From Anaerococcus degeneri (GTDB lineage: Bacteria; Bacillota; Clostridia; Tissierellales; Peptoniphilaceae): 64,000 bases of DNA. The notes below the pieces were generated by a model that was given only the letters and a program-made list of their open reading frames with translations, made no database searches and was not told where the DNA came from. Numbering within the stretch: the stretch's first letter is position 1; each line of letters begins with the position of its first letter. Position numbers and translations under genes: made by a program. Location: positions 1-64,000 of the forward strand of contig NZ_JAGGLO010000008.1 of NCBI RefSeq assembly GCF_017874475.1. The letters are read 5' to 3'. This document shows, piece by piece, positions 9,780-18,495 of this stretch.

Positions 9780-10934
9780 CTACTTGATTTCAGCCTTTAC
9801 AGCCTTGGCAACTGCATCTGCTACGCCTTCTTCGAAGGCGCCTGGGATTACGTAGTCGGCTTGTAGTTTATCTTCGCTTACAAGTTTTGCCAAAGCCTTG
9901 GCTGCGGCAAGTTTCATGGCGTCTGTGATTTCTTCTGCGTGGACATCAAGGGCCCCTCTAAATATACCTGGGAAGGCTAGGACGTTGTTGATTTGGTTAG
10001 GGAAATCTGACCTACCTGTGGCAACAACCTTGGCACCAGCTTCCTTGGCTAGGGCTGGGTCGATTTCTGGCACTGGGTTTGCCATGGCAAAGACAATTGG
10101 GTCGGCTGCCATATTTTTGATGTCATTTTCGTCAATAACACCAGGAGCAGACACTCCAACGAATACATCACAACCCTTGATGGCTTCTTTGAGGCTGCCT
10201 ACGAGGTTTTCTTCGTTAGTAATCTTTGCAAGTTCAGCTTTAACAGGGTTTGAACCTTCTAGGTGGGTTTTATTGATAGTACCCCTAGAATCACAAGCGA
10301 TTATGTTTTTAACTCCCAAATCTAAAAGAAGTTTGGTGATAGAATAGCCTGCCGCACCTGCACCTGAAACAAGAACTTTGATGTCTTCTGCCTTTTTACC
10401 AACAACCTTTAGGGCATTTATCAAAGCTGCCACAGTTACAATGGCTGTGCCGTGTTGATCGTCGTGGAAGACTGGAATATCAAGGATTTCCTTGAGTTTG
10501 TTTTCTATATAAACACACCTTGGTGAAGAAATATCCTCAAGATTGATTCCTCCAAATCCTGGCGCGATATTTTTGACTGTTTCAATAATCTCGTCGGCAT
10601 CTTGGGTGTCAAGGACGATTGGCACTGCATTTACATCGCCAAATTCCTTAAATAGAACCGCCTTACCTTCCATAACTGGCATGGCTGCCTTTGGTCCAAT
10701 ATTGCCAAGGCCAAGTACAGCTGAACCATCAGAAACAACTGCGATTGTGTTTGCCTTTGAGGTGTAGATGTAGGCCTTGGCTTCGTCTTCGTGGATTTTC
10801 CTGCAAGGCTCTGCCACGCCTGGTGTGTAGGCGTAGGTTAGGTCTTCTGCATTTAAAACTTTGGCCTTAACCTCTGTTGCAACCTTGCCCTGCCATTCTT
10901 CATGTTTTTTGAGTGCTATTTGATAAACATCCAT
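9780..10934 (-). CDS. NAD(P)-dependent malic enzyme (decarboxylating)
   Basis: 384 residues, the short bacterial form. It oxidatively decarboxylates malate to pyruvate and CO2 with NAD(P) reduction. Visible motifs: YTPGVAEPC (residues 36-44), GLGNIGP, the metal/substrate region FHDDQHGTAIV, the dinucleotide fold VLVSGAGAAGYSI and FAMANPVPEI. There is no phosphotransacetylase domain. It stands alone with its own terminator at 9611. Together with the LDH-like enzyme (12727) it suggests interconversion of C3/C4 acids during fermentation. Cofactor preference is not decided by the sequence. Confidence 0.92.
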   Translation of the reverse strand: MDVYQIALKKHEEWQGKVATEVKAKVLNAEDLTYAYTPGVAEPCRKIHEDEAKAYIYTSKANTIAVVSDGSAVLGLGNIGPKAAMPVMEGKAVLFKEFGDVNAVPIVLDTQDADEIIETVKNIAPGFGGINLEDISSPRCVYIENKLKEILDIPVFHDDQHGTAIVTVAALINALKVVGKKAEDIKVLVSGAGAAGYSITKLLLDLGVKNIIACDSRGTINKTHLEGSNPVKAELAKITNEENLVGSLKEAIKGCDVFVGVSAPGVIDENDIKNMAADPIVFAMANPVPEIDPALAKEAGAKVVATGRSDFPNQINNVLAFPGIFRGALDVHAEEITDAMKLAAAKALAKLVSEDKLQADYVIPGAFEEGVADAVAKAVKAEIK

Positions 10935-11040
10935 AAGATTTCCTCCCTATCTATAAAATCCTTTTCTTATTCAATTATAACATAGATTTGTGAAATTTTA
11001 TACCAATTATTTAACAATGTGAAATGTGAATTATTGTATA

Positions 11041-11072
11041 AAAAATCCTCCCTGCTTTACCCGCAAGGAGGA
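11041..11072 (-). terminator. Terminator of the GntR/DUF1648 operon
   Basis: TCCTCC and GGAGGA arms with an added GC/GC pair enclose a loop. Read on the minus strand they are followed by a run of six T. It lies 11 bases beyond the stop of the DUF1648 gene. Confidence 0.75.
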
Positions 11073-11082
11073 AATTAGAATT

Positions 11083-12177
11083 TTATTTAAATATAAACAT
11101 GGAAACTAGAGAAAAGATAAGGATGGCAAAGGTTAGAATTAATATAAACTTGCCCAAAGGCCTACCTATATTAATTGTATAGCCAACTCCCACTCTTTTC
11201 GGCACAAAAATGGCTGGGTCATCGGGATTATTATAAAAACCAGCTCCCAAAATCCAATACTTGTCGTCTTCCTCAAAGGAAAAATCTTCCATCTTATCAA
11301 GTCTTGAACCGTCAGTTCCTACCTTGATTCCAATGTATATAACGCCTCCGATTGATAGGATAATGCTAAGGGCAGTTAGGATGTATAGGGGTAGACTAGA
11401 GTTTTTAATAGAAAAAATACTAAGGCCTATTTCAAAAAGCAGGGTCATGACAAAGGCATTTATTATTAAATAATAGGTCCATACTTTCTTAGATTTCAAA
11501 TTATTTGCCAAAGATTTTTCTGGATTCTCTTTTGAAATCCTTGGCCTTACCTTGATAATCATGAGATTTATCAGATAAAACATCAAAAGCATTCCTGCAC
11601 TTATTAGGCTAGGGTAAAAAATATTGAGGTAGGTTTTCTCCCTTACGTCTGTCACATTTCCGCTGAAATCAGTATGCATAATTATAGTATCAGCAATTTT
11701 GTCATAGTTTATAAACAAGATTAGGCTTGTAAGTAAAATTACAAAAATGGATGCCCCATAGCCAAGCCACATGATTTTCCTTAAGTCAGCCTTGCCTTCA
11801 TTGTTGTCGATGGCGATAATTTTCCTCTTGTCTTGGCTTAGCCCCTGTGTCATATTTTTGAGATTTTTATTGTAAATTATTAGAGGTAAGGACAAAAGGG
11901 CAATACTTATAAAAAAGATGAGTGTAATTATGCCAACTGACTCTGTAAGGTAGGAGGCAAAATACTGGACAAGACCAAGAAAAATTGTCAAAGTCAGAGT
12001 CATTATCTTATAATCTATTAGAATTTGCTTCATTGTTTCTGTCCCTCTCACATCTTTTGGGACAGAAACTCCAAGTGTGTAGCCTTTTTTAGAAAAAGTC
12101 TGGACAAAGACTTGGATTATGCCAACCATTACAAGGACAAATGTATAATTTATTGCTATAAATCTTGCTTCAGTCAT
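11083..12177 (-). CDS. DUF1648/DUF5808-type integral membrane protein
   Basis: 364 residues with about eight hydrophobic segments. The centre has the DUF1648 signature (HTDFSGNVTDVREKTYLNIF), and the C-terminal part has the DUF5808 look (DDKYWILGAGFYNNPDDPAI then VPKRVGVGYTINIG). Proteins of this kind commonly follow GntR/YtrA regulators. Some, such as SdpI, act in immunity to peptides that attack the membrane; whether this one does is unknown. Its start overlaps the regulator's stop by 8 nt, so the two are coupled. Confidence 0.8.
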   Translation of the reverse strand: MTEARFIAINYTFVLVMVGIIQVFVQTFSKKGYTLGVSVPKDVRGTETMKQILIDYKIMTLTLTIFLGLVQYFASYLTESVGIITLIFFISIALLSLPLIIYNKNLKNMTQGLSQDKRKIIAIDNNEGKADLRKIMWLGYGASIFVILLTSLILFINYDKIADTIIMHTDFSGNVTDVREKTYLNIFYPSLISAGMLLMFYLINLMIIKVRPRISKENPEKSLANNLKSKKVWTYYLIINAFVMTLLFEIGLSIFSIKNSSLPLYILTALSIILSIGGVIYIGIKVGTDGSRLDKMEDFSFEEDDKYWILGAGFYNNPDDPAIFVPKRVGVGYTINIGRPLGKFILILTFAILIFSLVSMFIFK

Positions 12178-12547
12178 TTTTATTCTCCCATTTTTTATTA
12201 ATATAATCTATAAAATCTTCCTCGCTAAGGCCCTTTAGCTTGGCAATAGCAATTAAAATATCAAGCTCTGATGCCATTTTCTCACTGTCAAAATCTTTCA
12301 TCGGATGATTTTCACCACTAACCAAACTTCCAAACCTGCGATCCATGGTTAGGACGCCGTCGGCCTCCAAAAGCTTGTAGGCCTTGTTTACAGTGTGGAG
12401 GTTAATGCCAATATTTTCCGCCATCTCCCTTACAGAAGGCAGTTTGTCACCTGGATTTATTTGGCCCTTGGATAGACCTATAATTATTCCCCTTCTGATT
12501 TGCTCATAGATTGGCAAGTCAGATTTAAAATCAATTTCTAAAAACAT
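12170..12547 (-). CDS. GntR-family (YtrA subfamily) transcriptional regulator
   Basis: 125 residues. The N-terminal winged helix-turn-helix is clear: PIYEQIRRGIIIGLSKGQI, GDKLPSVREMAENIGINLHT, then VNKAYKLLEADGVL. The C-terminal part (about residues 75-125) is short, as in the YtrA subfamily, which has no large ligand domain. It heads the operon with the DUF1648 membrane protein and probably represses it; the TATATATTATATA-rich stretch at 12570-12585 could hold the operator. The inducer is unknown. Confidence 0.88.
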   Translation of the reverse strand: MFLEIDFKSDLPIYEQIRRGIIIGLSKGQINPGDKLPSVREMAENIGINLHTVNKAYKLLEADGVLTMDRRFGSLVSGENHPMKDFDSEKMASELDILIAIAKLKGLSEEDFIDYINKKWENKND

Positions 12548-12726
12548 AAACCCTCCTTTGTCCTAACTGTTATATATATTATATAACAAGTCTAGCAAGA
12601 TGTAAATAGTTTTTTTAAACTTTTTTATTTTTATAAAAATCGGATTGCCTGACAAAGTTTAAAGGACTTTGTTAAAAAATTATGCGTTTTTTTGTTTCTG
12701 GGTTATAATATTGACGAGGTGAAAAT

Positions 12727-13647
12727 ATGAAATTAGGAATAATCGGTGCAGGAGCTGTTGGTTTCGCTGTTGGCTACACAGCAGCAAGAATGGGAATAGC
12801 TTCTGACATAAAATACAATGATATAATCGAAGAAAAGGCCAAGGCCCAAGCCATGGATATTGAAGATGCGTCAAGCTTCTACCCACACTATGTAAAAATG
12901 AGTTGGGGATCATACAAGGATATGGCAGACAGGGACATAATCGTAACCGCCACAGGCAGCCTTGATGGGATCCGCGATAGGCTTGAAGAGTACGAAATGT
13001 TTAAAGACGCTACTGAAGCCTATGTCAAAGAAATTGTGGCAGCAGGTTTTGATGGCATCTTTATAGTTGTAGGCAATCCTTGCGATTTAATGGCTGATCT
13101 TGTCTACAGGGCAAGTGGTTTTCCAAAAGAAAGGGTCATAGGATCTGGTACAGCCCTTGATACAACAAGACTAAACACAACCTTATGCAAACTTTTAGAA
13201 ATTGACCCATCAGACGTAAGAGGAGTTGTCCTTGGCGAACACGGCGAAAGCCAATTTGTTGCCTGGTCAAACATCTTTATTAATAACCTACAATTTGACG
13301 AATATCTAAAACAAAATCCAGCAAGCTTTTCTAGAGATGACGTAGAAAACCTAGTAAGAGAAAGGGCATGGAGGGTAATAGACGGCAAGGGCCACACCCA
13401 ATGCGGCATAGGAAATACAGTATGTTCCATGATTGACGCCATAGTTAATGACAGGAAGAAAGTAATCCTCGTAGCCACCCTAATGGAAGGCATGTACGGC
13501 CTCAACGACATCTACCTATCCACCCCATGCGTCCTAGGCAAAAACGGCATGGAAAAAGCCATCGAACTAAAATTAACAGATGAAGAACTAAAAAGACTAA
13601 AACATTCAGAAAAAGTTTTGAAGGCTAATAGGGAGAAATATAAGTAA
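12727..13647 (+). CDS. L-lactate/2-hydroxyacid dehydrogenase family protein
   Basis: 306 residues of the LDH/MDH family. The Rossmann motif GAGAVG is at residues 7-12. GSGTALDTTRL and the catalytic-His motif GEHGESQFVAWS (His about 172) mark the LDH rather than the MDH branch. The substrate-specificity loop is unusual: TATGSLDGIRDRLEEY replaces the usual Q-KPGE-R segment of lactate dehydrogenases. The substrate may therefore be another 2-oxoacid, as in L-2-hydroxyisocaproate dehydrogenase. A ribosome site (GAGGTG) precedes ATG 12727. Toward the 3' end the codons become rich in C-ending forms. It reads into the toxin-antitoxin region. Confidence 0.85.
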   Translation: MKLGIIGAGAVGFAVGYTAARMGIASDIKYNDIIEEKAKAQAMDIEDASSFYPHYVKMSWGSYKDMADRDIIVTATGSLDGIRDRLEEYEMFKDATEAYVKEIVAAGFDGIFIVVGNPCDLMADLVYRASGFPKERVIGSGTALDTTRLNTTLCKLLEIDPSDVRGVVLGEHGESQFVAWSNIFINNLQFDEYLKQNPASFSRDDVENLVRERAWRVIDGKGHTQCGIGNTVCSMIDAIVNDRKKVILVATLMEGMYGLNDIYLSTPCVLGKNGMEKAIELKLTDEELKRLKHSEKVLKANREKYK

Positions 13648-13665
13648 AGTTAAAATGTACTAATG

Positions 13666-13693
13666 TTGAAAATCCACAGATAGTGGGTATATT
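13666..13693 (+). promoter_or_regulatory. Promoter of antisense RNA, copy 1
   Basis: TTGAAA at 13666-13671, 16 bases, TATATT at 13688-13693. The same -35 box and the same 16-base spacing appear in copy 2 and in the third locus at 43517-43544. Confidence 0.7.
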
Positions 13694-13699
13694 AATAGT

Positions 13700-13765
13700 A
13701 ACCATGATGTCAAGTAACTGCATGGTGTTACCAACTAAAAAGACGAGCTTAGGGCTCGTCTTTTT
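13700..13765 (+). ncRNA. Probable antitoxin antisense RNA (RNA II-like), copy 1
   Basis: A transcript from the promoter at 13666 would start near 13700 and end at the hairpin GACGAGC/GCTCGTC (13737-13765), about 65 nt, the size of RNA II in the Enterococcus par system. It carries ATGATGTCAAGTAAC (13704-13718), which occurs again, identically, inside the opposing toxin ORF (13872-13886). Because the RNAs are convergent, these direct repeats make the two transcripts complementary near the toxin start. The hairpin terminates both. Expression is inferred. Confidence 0.65.
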
Positions 13766-13770
13766 GTGTG

Positions 13771-13894
13771 CTAGTTATCATCTTTATTTATTTTGCTCTC
13801 TAGCCACTTATACAAATAGTTACCACTCCTCCATGAGCCGGAGAGGCTTGCTTTGTACTACGACAGCAAAAATGATGTCAAGTAACAATCGCAT
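13771..13894 (-). pseudogene. Broken Fst-like toxin, copy 1
   Basis: The ORF starts at ATG 13894 behind GGGGAGGTGA. It reads MRLLLDIIFAVVVQ and then hits TAA (13820-13822) after 24 residues. Compared with copy 2, a 28-base segment stands where copy 2 has 6, a net gain of 22, so the frame is lost. The missing tail is still present in another frame (GNYLYKWLESKINKDDN, stop at 13771-13773) and matches the copy 2 tail GNYLYKWLNDKIDDDN. The inserted bases contain CCTC/GAGG arms. The leader hairpin (13908-13921) and promoter region are intact, so the antisense RNA may guard a dead gene. Confidence 0.7.
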
Positions 13895-13990
13895 GATTTC
13901 ACCTCCCCTCATGCTAATGAGAGCGATGATAACATATGTATTATACTCTTTTAATTATTATATTTAATATAATAAGATAATTTTGTACTA

Positions 13991-14020
13991 AAAAACCAGG
14001 AGTCAAATCTCCTGGTTTTT
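13991..14020. terminator. Hairpin between toxin-antitoxin units 1 and 2
   Basis: ACCAGGAG and CTCCTGGT with flanking A and T runs form a bidirectional-type hairpin. The same hairpin recurs at 14383-14413 at the end of unit 2. Confidence 0.65.
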
Positions 14021-14085
14021 CTTAATTACTTCAAGGCCTTCTCACCTCGCTGCGAACCGGTCTGCGGGGGTCCTCCCTTAGCCGG

Positions 14086-14113
14086 TTGAAAATCCACAAA
14101 TAGTGGGTATAAT
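14086..14113 (+). promoter_or_regulatory. Promoter of antisense RNA, copy 2
   Basis: TTGAAA at 14086-14091, 16 bases, perfect TATAAT at 14108-14113. It drives the short RNA that runs to the terminator at 14152-14183. Confidence 0.75.
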
Positions 14114-14119
14114 GCTTAT

Positions 14120-14183
14120 ACCATGAAGTCAATTACTTAACATGGACTACCAAAAAAGACGAGGATTGGGCCTCGTCTTTTTT
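14120..14183 (+). ncRNA. Probable antitoxin antisense RNA (RNA II-like), copy 2
   Basis: About 64 nt from the predicted start near 14120 to the hairpin GACGAG/CTCGTC followed by six T (14152-14183). It carries ATGAAGTCAATTACT (14123-14137), repeated exactly within the opposing toxin ORF at 14265-14279. The corresponding word in copy 1 differs at several positions, yet each antisense RNA matches its own toxin. This is what paired, locus-specific recognition would look like. Confidence 0.7.
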
Positions 14184-14188
14184 ATTGG

Positions 14189-14287
14189 CTAATTATCATC
14201 GTCTATCTTGTCGTTTAGCCATTTATACAAGTAGTTACCAAGTACTTGTACTATAACGTCAAGAATGAAGTCAATTACTCTCCGCAT
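14189..14287 (-). CDS. Fst/Ldr-like type I toxin, 32 residues (intact copy 2)
   Basis: A 32-residue ORF from ATG 14287 to TAG 14189-14191, with a strong ribosome site (GGGGAGGTGA). The sequence begins MRRVIDFILDVIVQ, forms one hydrophobic helix, and ends in a polar tail with KWL and DKIDDDN. That is the plan of Fst-family membrane toxins (short helix, K/R-W-L, charged tail). A leader hairpin (CTCAT/ATGAG, 14301-14314) abuts the ribosome site and could mask it, as the 5' stem-loop does in fst mRNA. A TATAAT lies upstream on the minus strand. The mRNA would end at the hairpin shared with the antisense RNA. Family assignment rests on architecture, not on a database hit. Confidence 0.7.
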   Translation of the reverse strand: MRRVIDFILDVIVQVLGNYLYKWLNDKIDDDN

Positions 14288-14544
14288 GAACTCACCTCCC
14301 CTCATGCTAATGAGAGCGATGATAACATATCTATTATAATCTTTTAATTCTTAAATTTAATATAATAAGATAATTTTGCACTAAAAAACCAGGAGTTAAA
14401 TCTCCTGGTTTTTCTTAATTACTTCAAGGCATTCTCACTTCGCTGCGAACCGGTCTGCGGGGCTCCTCCCTTAGCCGGACGGGCTTTCGAGCTTCGCTCG
14501 ACCACTCCGTGGAGGGTGCTCTACGGGCCGCACGGGCCTGCCTC

Positions 14545-16456
<1,912 letters not shown>

Positions 16457-16495
16457 ATTATTTCCTCCTGTGAAAATAAAATAATGATAGCTATG

Positions 16496-16522
16496 TTAGC
16501 ACTCATACTCTTTGACTGCTAA
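16496..16522 (-). promoter_or_regulatory. CIRCE operator (HrcA binding site)
   Basis: TTAGCACTC, nine bases, GACTGCTAA: the classic 9-9-9 inverted repeat with a single departure from the consensus right arm (GACTGCTAA for GAGTGCTAA). It lies just upstream of groES, where HrcA represses the heat-shock operon. The hrcA gene itself is not in the window. Confidence 0.93.
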
Positions 16523-16580
16523 CTCCTAATTATAATATACTAATAGGATTTATTTTTTCAAGAGTATTTTCGCTTAAGTC

Positions 16581-17801
16581 TTATTTATCCATATAAAAGG
16601 CTAGTCTTTCAACTAATTTCACCACATCTTTTTTATTTGTAGCGCAAAGGGCAATCCTAATTCCCTTGGCAGATGGAATGGTAAAAATATTTTCTTTTTC
16701 AAGTTTTTTTGTAATCTCAAAGGCCCTATCTGTTGGAACAAAGGCAAAGAATCCACCAAAATATGGGATTATATCTATCTTGTGTTCTGCCGCTTTTTTG
16801 ACAAAGACATCTGCCCTTTCCTTAAGCATGGCCTTTAAAGAAGCGAGTTCCTTATCGTATTCTCCCTTGTTTTCGTCCTTGGCAAGGTCAACTAGGATTA
16901 GCTGTGGGGCGTGGACCCCATTTGACCAATTACACCTAGCAGAAGTCGCCATAGCTTCCTTAAAGTCATCTATAACTTCTTTAGAACTTGAAATCCCAAC
17001 CACAGCCCCACTCCTAAGCCCATAGGCTGTGTAGGCCTTTGACATAGAAAAGGCAACAAGGACCATGAGATTTTCTGGAAGCTTTGAAAATTTCTTGAAA
17101 AATTTCTTCTGCTCTCCATTTCCTGCAAATTCGATGTAGGCCACATCTATAATTAGGGTGATTTTCTTGCCCTTAGCGACAGCTTCATTAGAAATTTCCA
17201 AAACCCTGTCCCATTCCTCATCTGAAAGCGAATAGCCGGTTGGGTTATTACCTGGAGAATTGATTATAGATACCATTCGGTCGTGGTCTTTTAGGGCCTG
17301 GTCTTGGCAAGCTTTGTAGGCTTCTAGGTCAAATTTAAAGTTTTTGGTGAAAAAATTATAGGTCCTAAAGTCTCTGTCAAATTCAATGCACATCTTTTGA
17401 TAAGGCTGCCAAAAATAATCGTGGCAAATAACAGGATCACCAATGTCAGCATAAGAAAAAATCCCATTTCTAATGGCCCCTGTCCCGCCTGGTGTGGAAA
17501 CTACTTCCATATAGGCATCAGGCCTAGAATCATCAAAAAGAAGGTCGAGGACTGTTTCCCTGAAGGCCTTTTCACCCTCGATTGGTGCATATGATGCGAT
17601 AAGGCCCCTATCCATGGTCTCAAGCCTTTTATAAAAAGAATCAAGAGCTATGATATTTCCCTCATCGTTAGCAAGAGTGCCAAGCACAGCGTTTATTACA
17701 TTTTCCTTGCCAAATTTAGCCTGGGCAGCTTTAACCTTGGCATTTATTGAAAAAGCGAGATCCGGACCAGAATTTCCGCTTTTTTTAATAGTCATTGTCA
17801 T
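16581..17801 (-). CDS. PLP-dependent class I/II aminotransferase
   Basis: 406 residues. The fold-type I layout is clear: a Gly-rich cofactor loop TPGGTGAIRNGI, the conserved NSPGNNPTGYSLSDEEW, the Asp of LIIDVAYIEFAG, and the Schiff-base Lys in FSMSKAYTAYGLRSGA. The C-terminal Arg region is GIRIALC. It probably moves amino groups between an aromatic or acidic amino acid and 2-oxoglutarate; the substrate is not decidable here. It is a single gene, convergent with groES transcription and divergent from msrB. Confidence 0.88.
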   Translation of the reverse strand: MTMTIKKSGNSGPDLAFSINAKVKAAQAKFGKENVINAVLGTLANDEGNIIALDSFYKRLETMDRGLIASYAPIEGEKAFRETVLDLLFDDSRPDAYMEVVSTPGGTGAIRNGIFSYADIGDPVICHDYFWQPYQKMCIEFDRDFRTYNFFTKNFKFDLEAYKACQDQALKDHDRMVSIINSPGNNPTGYSLSDEEWDRVLEISNEAVAKGKKITLIIDVAYIEFAGNGEQKKFFKKFSKLPENLMVLVAFSMSKAYTAYGLRSGAVVGISSSKEVIDDFKEAMATSARCNWSNGVHAPQLILVDLAKDENKGEYDKELASLKAMLKERADVFVKKAAEHKIDIIPYFGGFFAFVPTDRAFEITKKLEKENIFTIPSAKGIRIALCATNKKDVVKLVERLAFYMDK

Positions 17802-17906
17802 ACTTTTCTCCTTTACTAGGTTTTATATTATTATACCGAATTTTTTTCTTATGACTTGATTTTTGCCTGGCAAATTGGGTAAGAATTTAAAAAAGAAGGA
17901 GATTTT

Positions 17907-18344
17907 ATGACTAAATATAATAAAGAAGATTTAAAGAAAAAATTAACCGATATCCAATACAAAGTGACCCAAGAAAGTGGGACAGAAATGCCATATTCAT
18001 CAGAATACGATGATTTTTATGAAGATGGGATTTACGTTGATATAGTCTCTGGGGAAGCTCTTTTCTCATCAAAAGATAAGTTCAATGCTGGTTGCGGTTG
18101 GCCTTCCTTTACCAGACCAATCGAGGGCACCGAACTAACCGAAAAAGACGACTTCAAGCTTATGAGAAAAAGAATTGAGGTCAGGAGCAAAGAAGCCGAC
18201 AGCCACCTAGGCCACGTCTTTCCAGACGGACCAAAAGAAGCTACAGGCTTAAGATATTGCATAAACGGGTCCGCTCTTCGTTTTATCCCAAAAGATAAGC
18301 TCGAAGAAGAAGGCTACGGCGAATATCTAAAAATTTTCCAATAG
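17907..18344 (+). CDS. msrB: Peptide-methionine (R)-S-oxide reductase MsrB
   Basis: 145 residues. It reduces Met-R-sulfoxide in proteins with thioredoxin as donor. [22 protein letters not shown] and [12 protein letters not shown] (catalytic Cys about 121) are all family signatures. The CxxC pairs that hold structural zinc in many MsrB proteins are missing: the usual CG-PLFSS reads GEALFSS here. This is therefore a zinc-free form. Ribosome site GAAGGAG precedes ATG 17907. No msrA is fused or adjacent. Confidence 0.95.
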   Translation: MTKYNKEDLKKKLTDIQYKVTQESGTEMPYSSEYDDFYEDGIYVDIVSGEALFSSKDKFNAGCGWPSFTRPIEGTELTEKDDFKLMRKRIEVRSKEADSHLGHVFPDGPKEATGLRYCINGSALRFIPKDKLEEEGYGEYLKIFQ

Positions 18345-18495
18345 AAAATGGGGCTGATTTCTCAGTCCCTTTTTATTTCGCTTATTTTATAAATCCTTAA
18401 TTTCCTAATGACTAAAGCAAGCCCTAGATAAATTAAGGAAAATAGTCATTTACAGTTTTAAATTAGGAAATTTTCCTTAGATTAAATAGAAATTT

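Larger units (their letters stand above)
13666..14481. repeat. Tandem duplication carrying two par-like toxin-antitoxin loci
   Basis: Unit 1 (13666-14085) and unit 2 (14086-about 14481) are diverged direct repeats about 400-420 bp long. Each contains, in order on the plus strand, a TTGAAA-16-TAT(A/T)(A/T)T promoter, a short antisense RNA, a GACGAG/CTCGTC terminator, a small minus-strand ORF, the ORF's leader and promoter, a second hairpin (CCAGGAG/CTCCTGG) and a closing GAACCGGTCTGCGG segment. Differences are concentrated in the toxin ORF and in the pairing repeats. The duplication is seen directly; its function is inferred from the layout. Confidence 0.85.

Noticed and set aside
13683-13967. 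Plus-strand ORF over the first toxin-antitoxin unit
   Set aside because: It crosses a terminator hairpin, the antisense RNA and the toxin on the other strand, has no ribosome site, and is not kept in the second unit.
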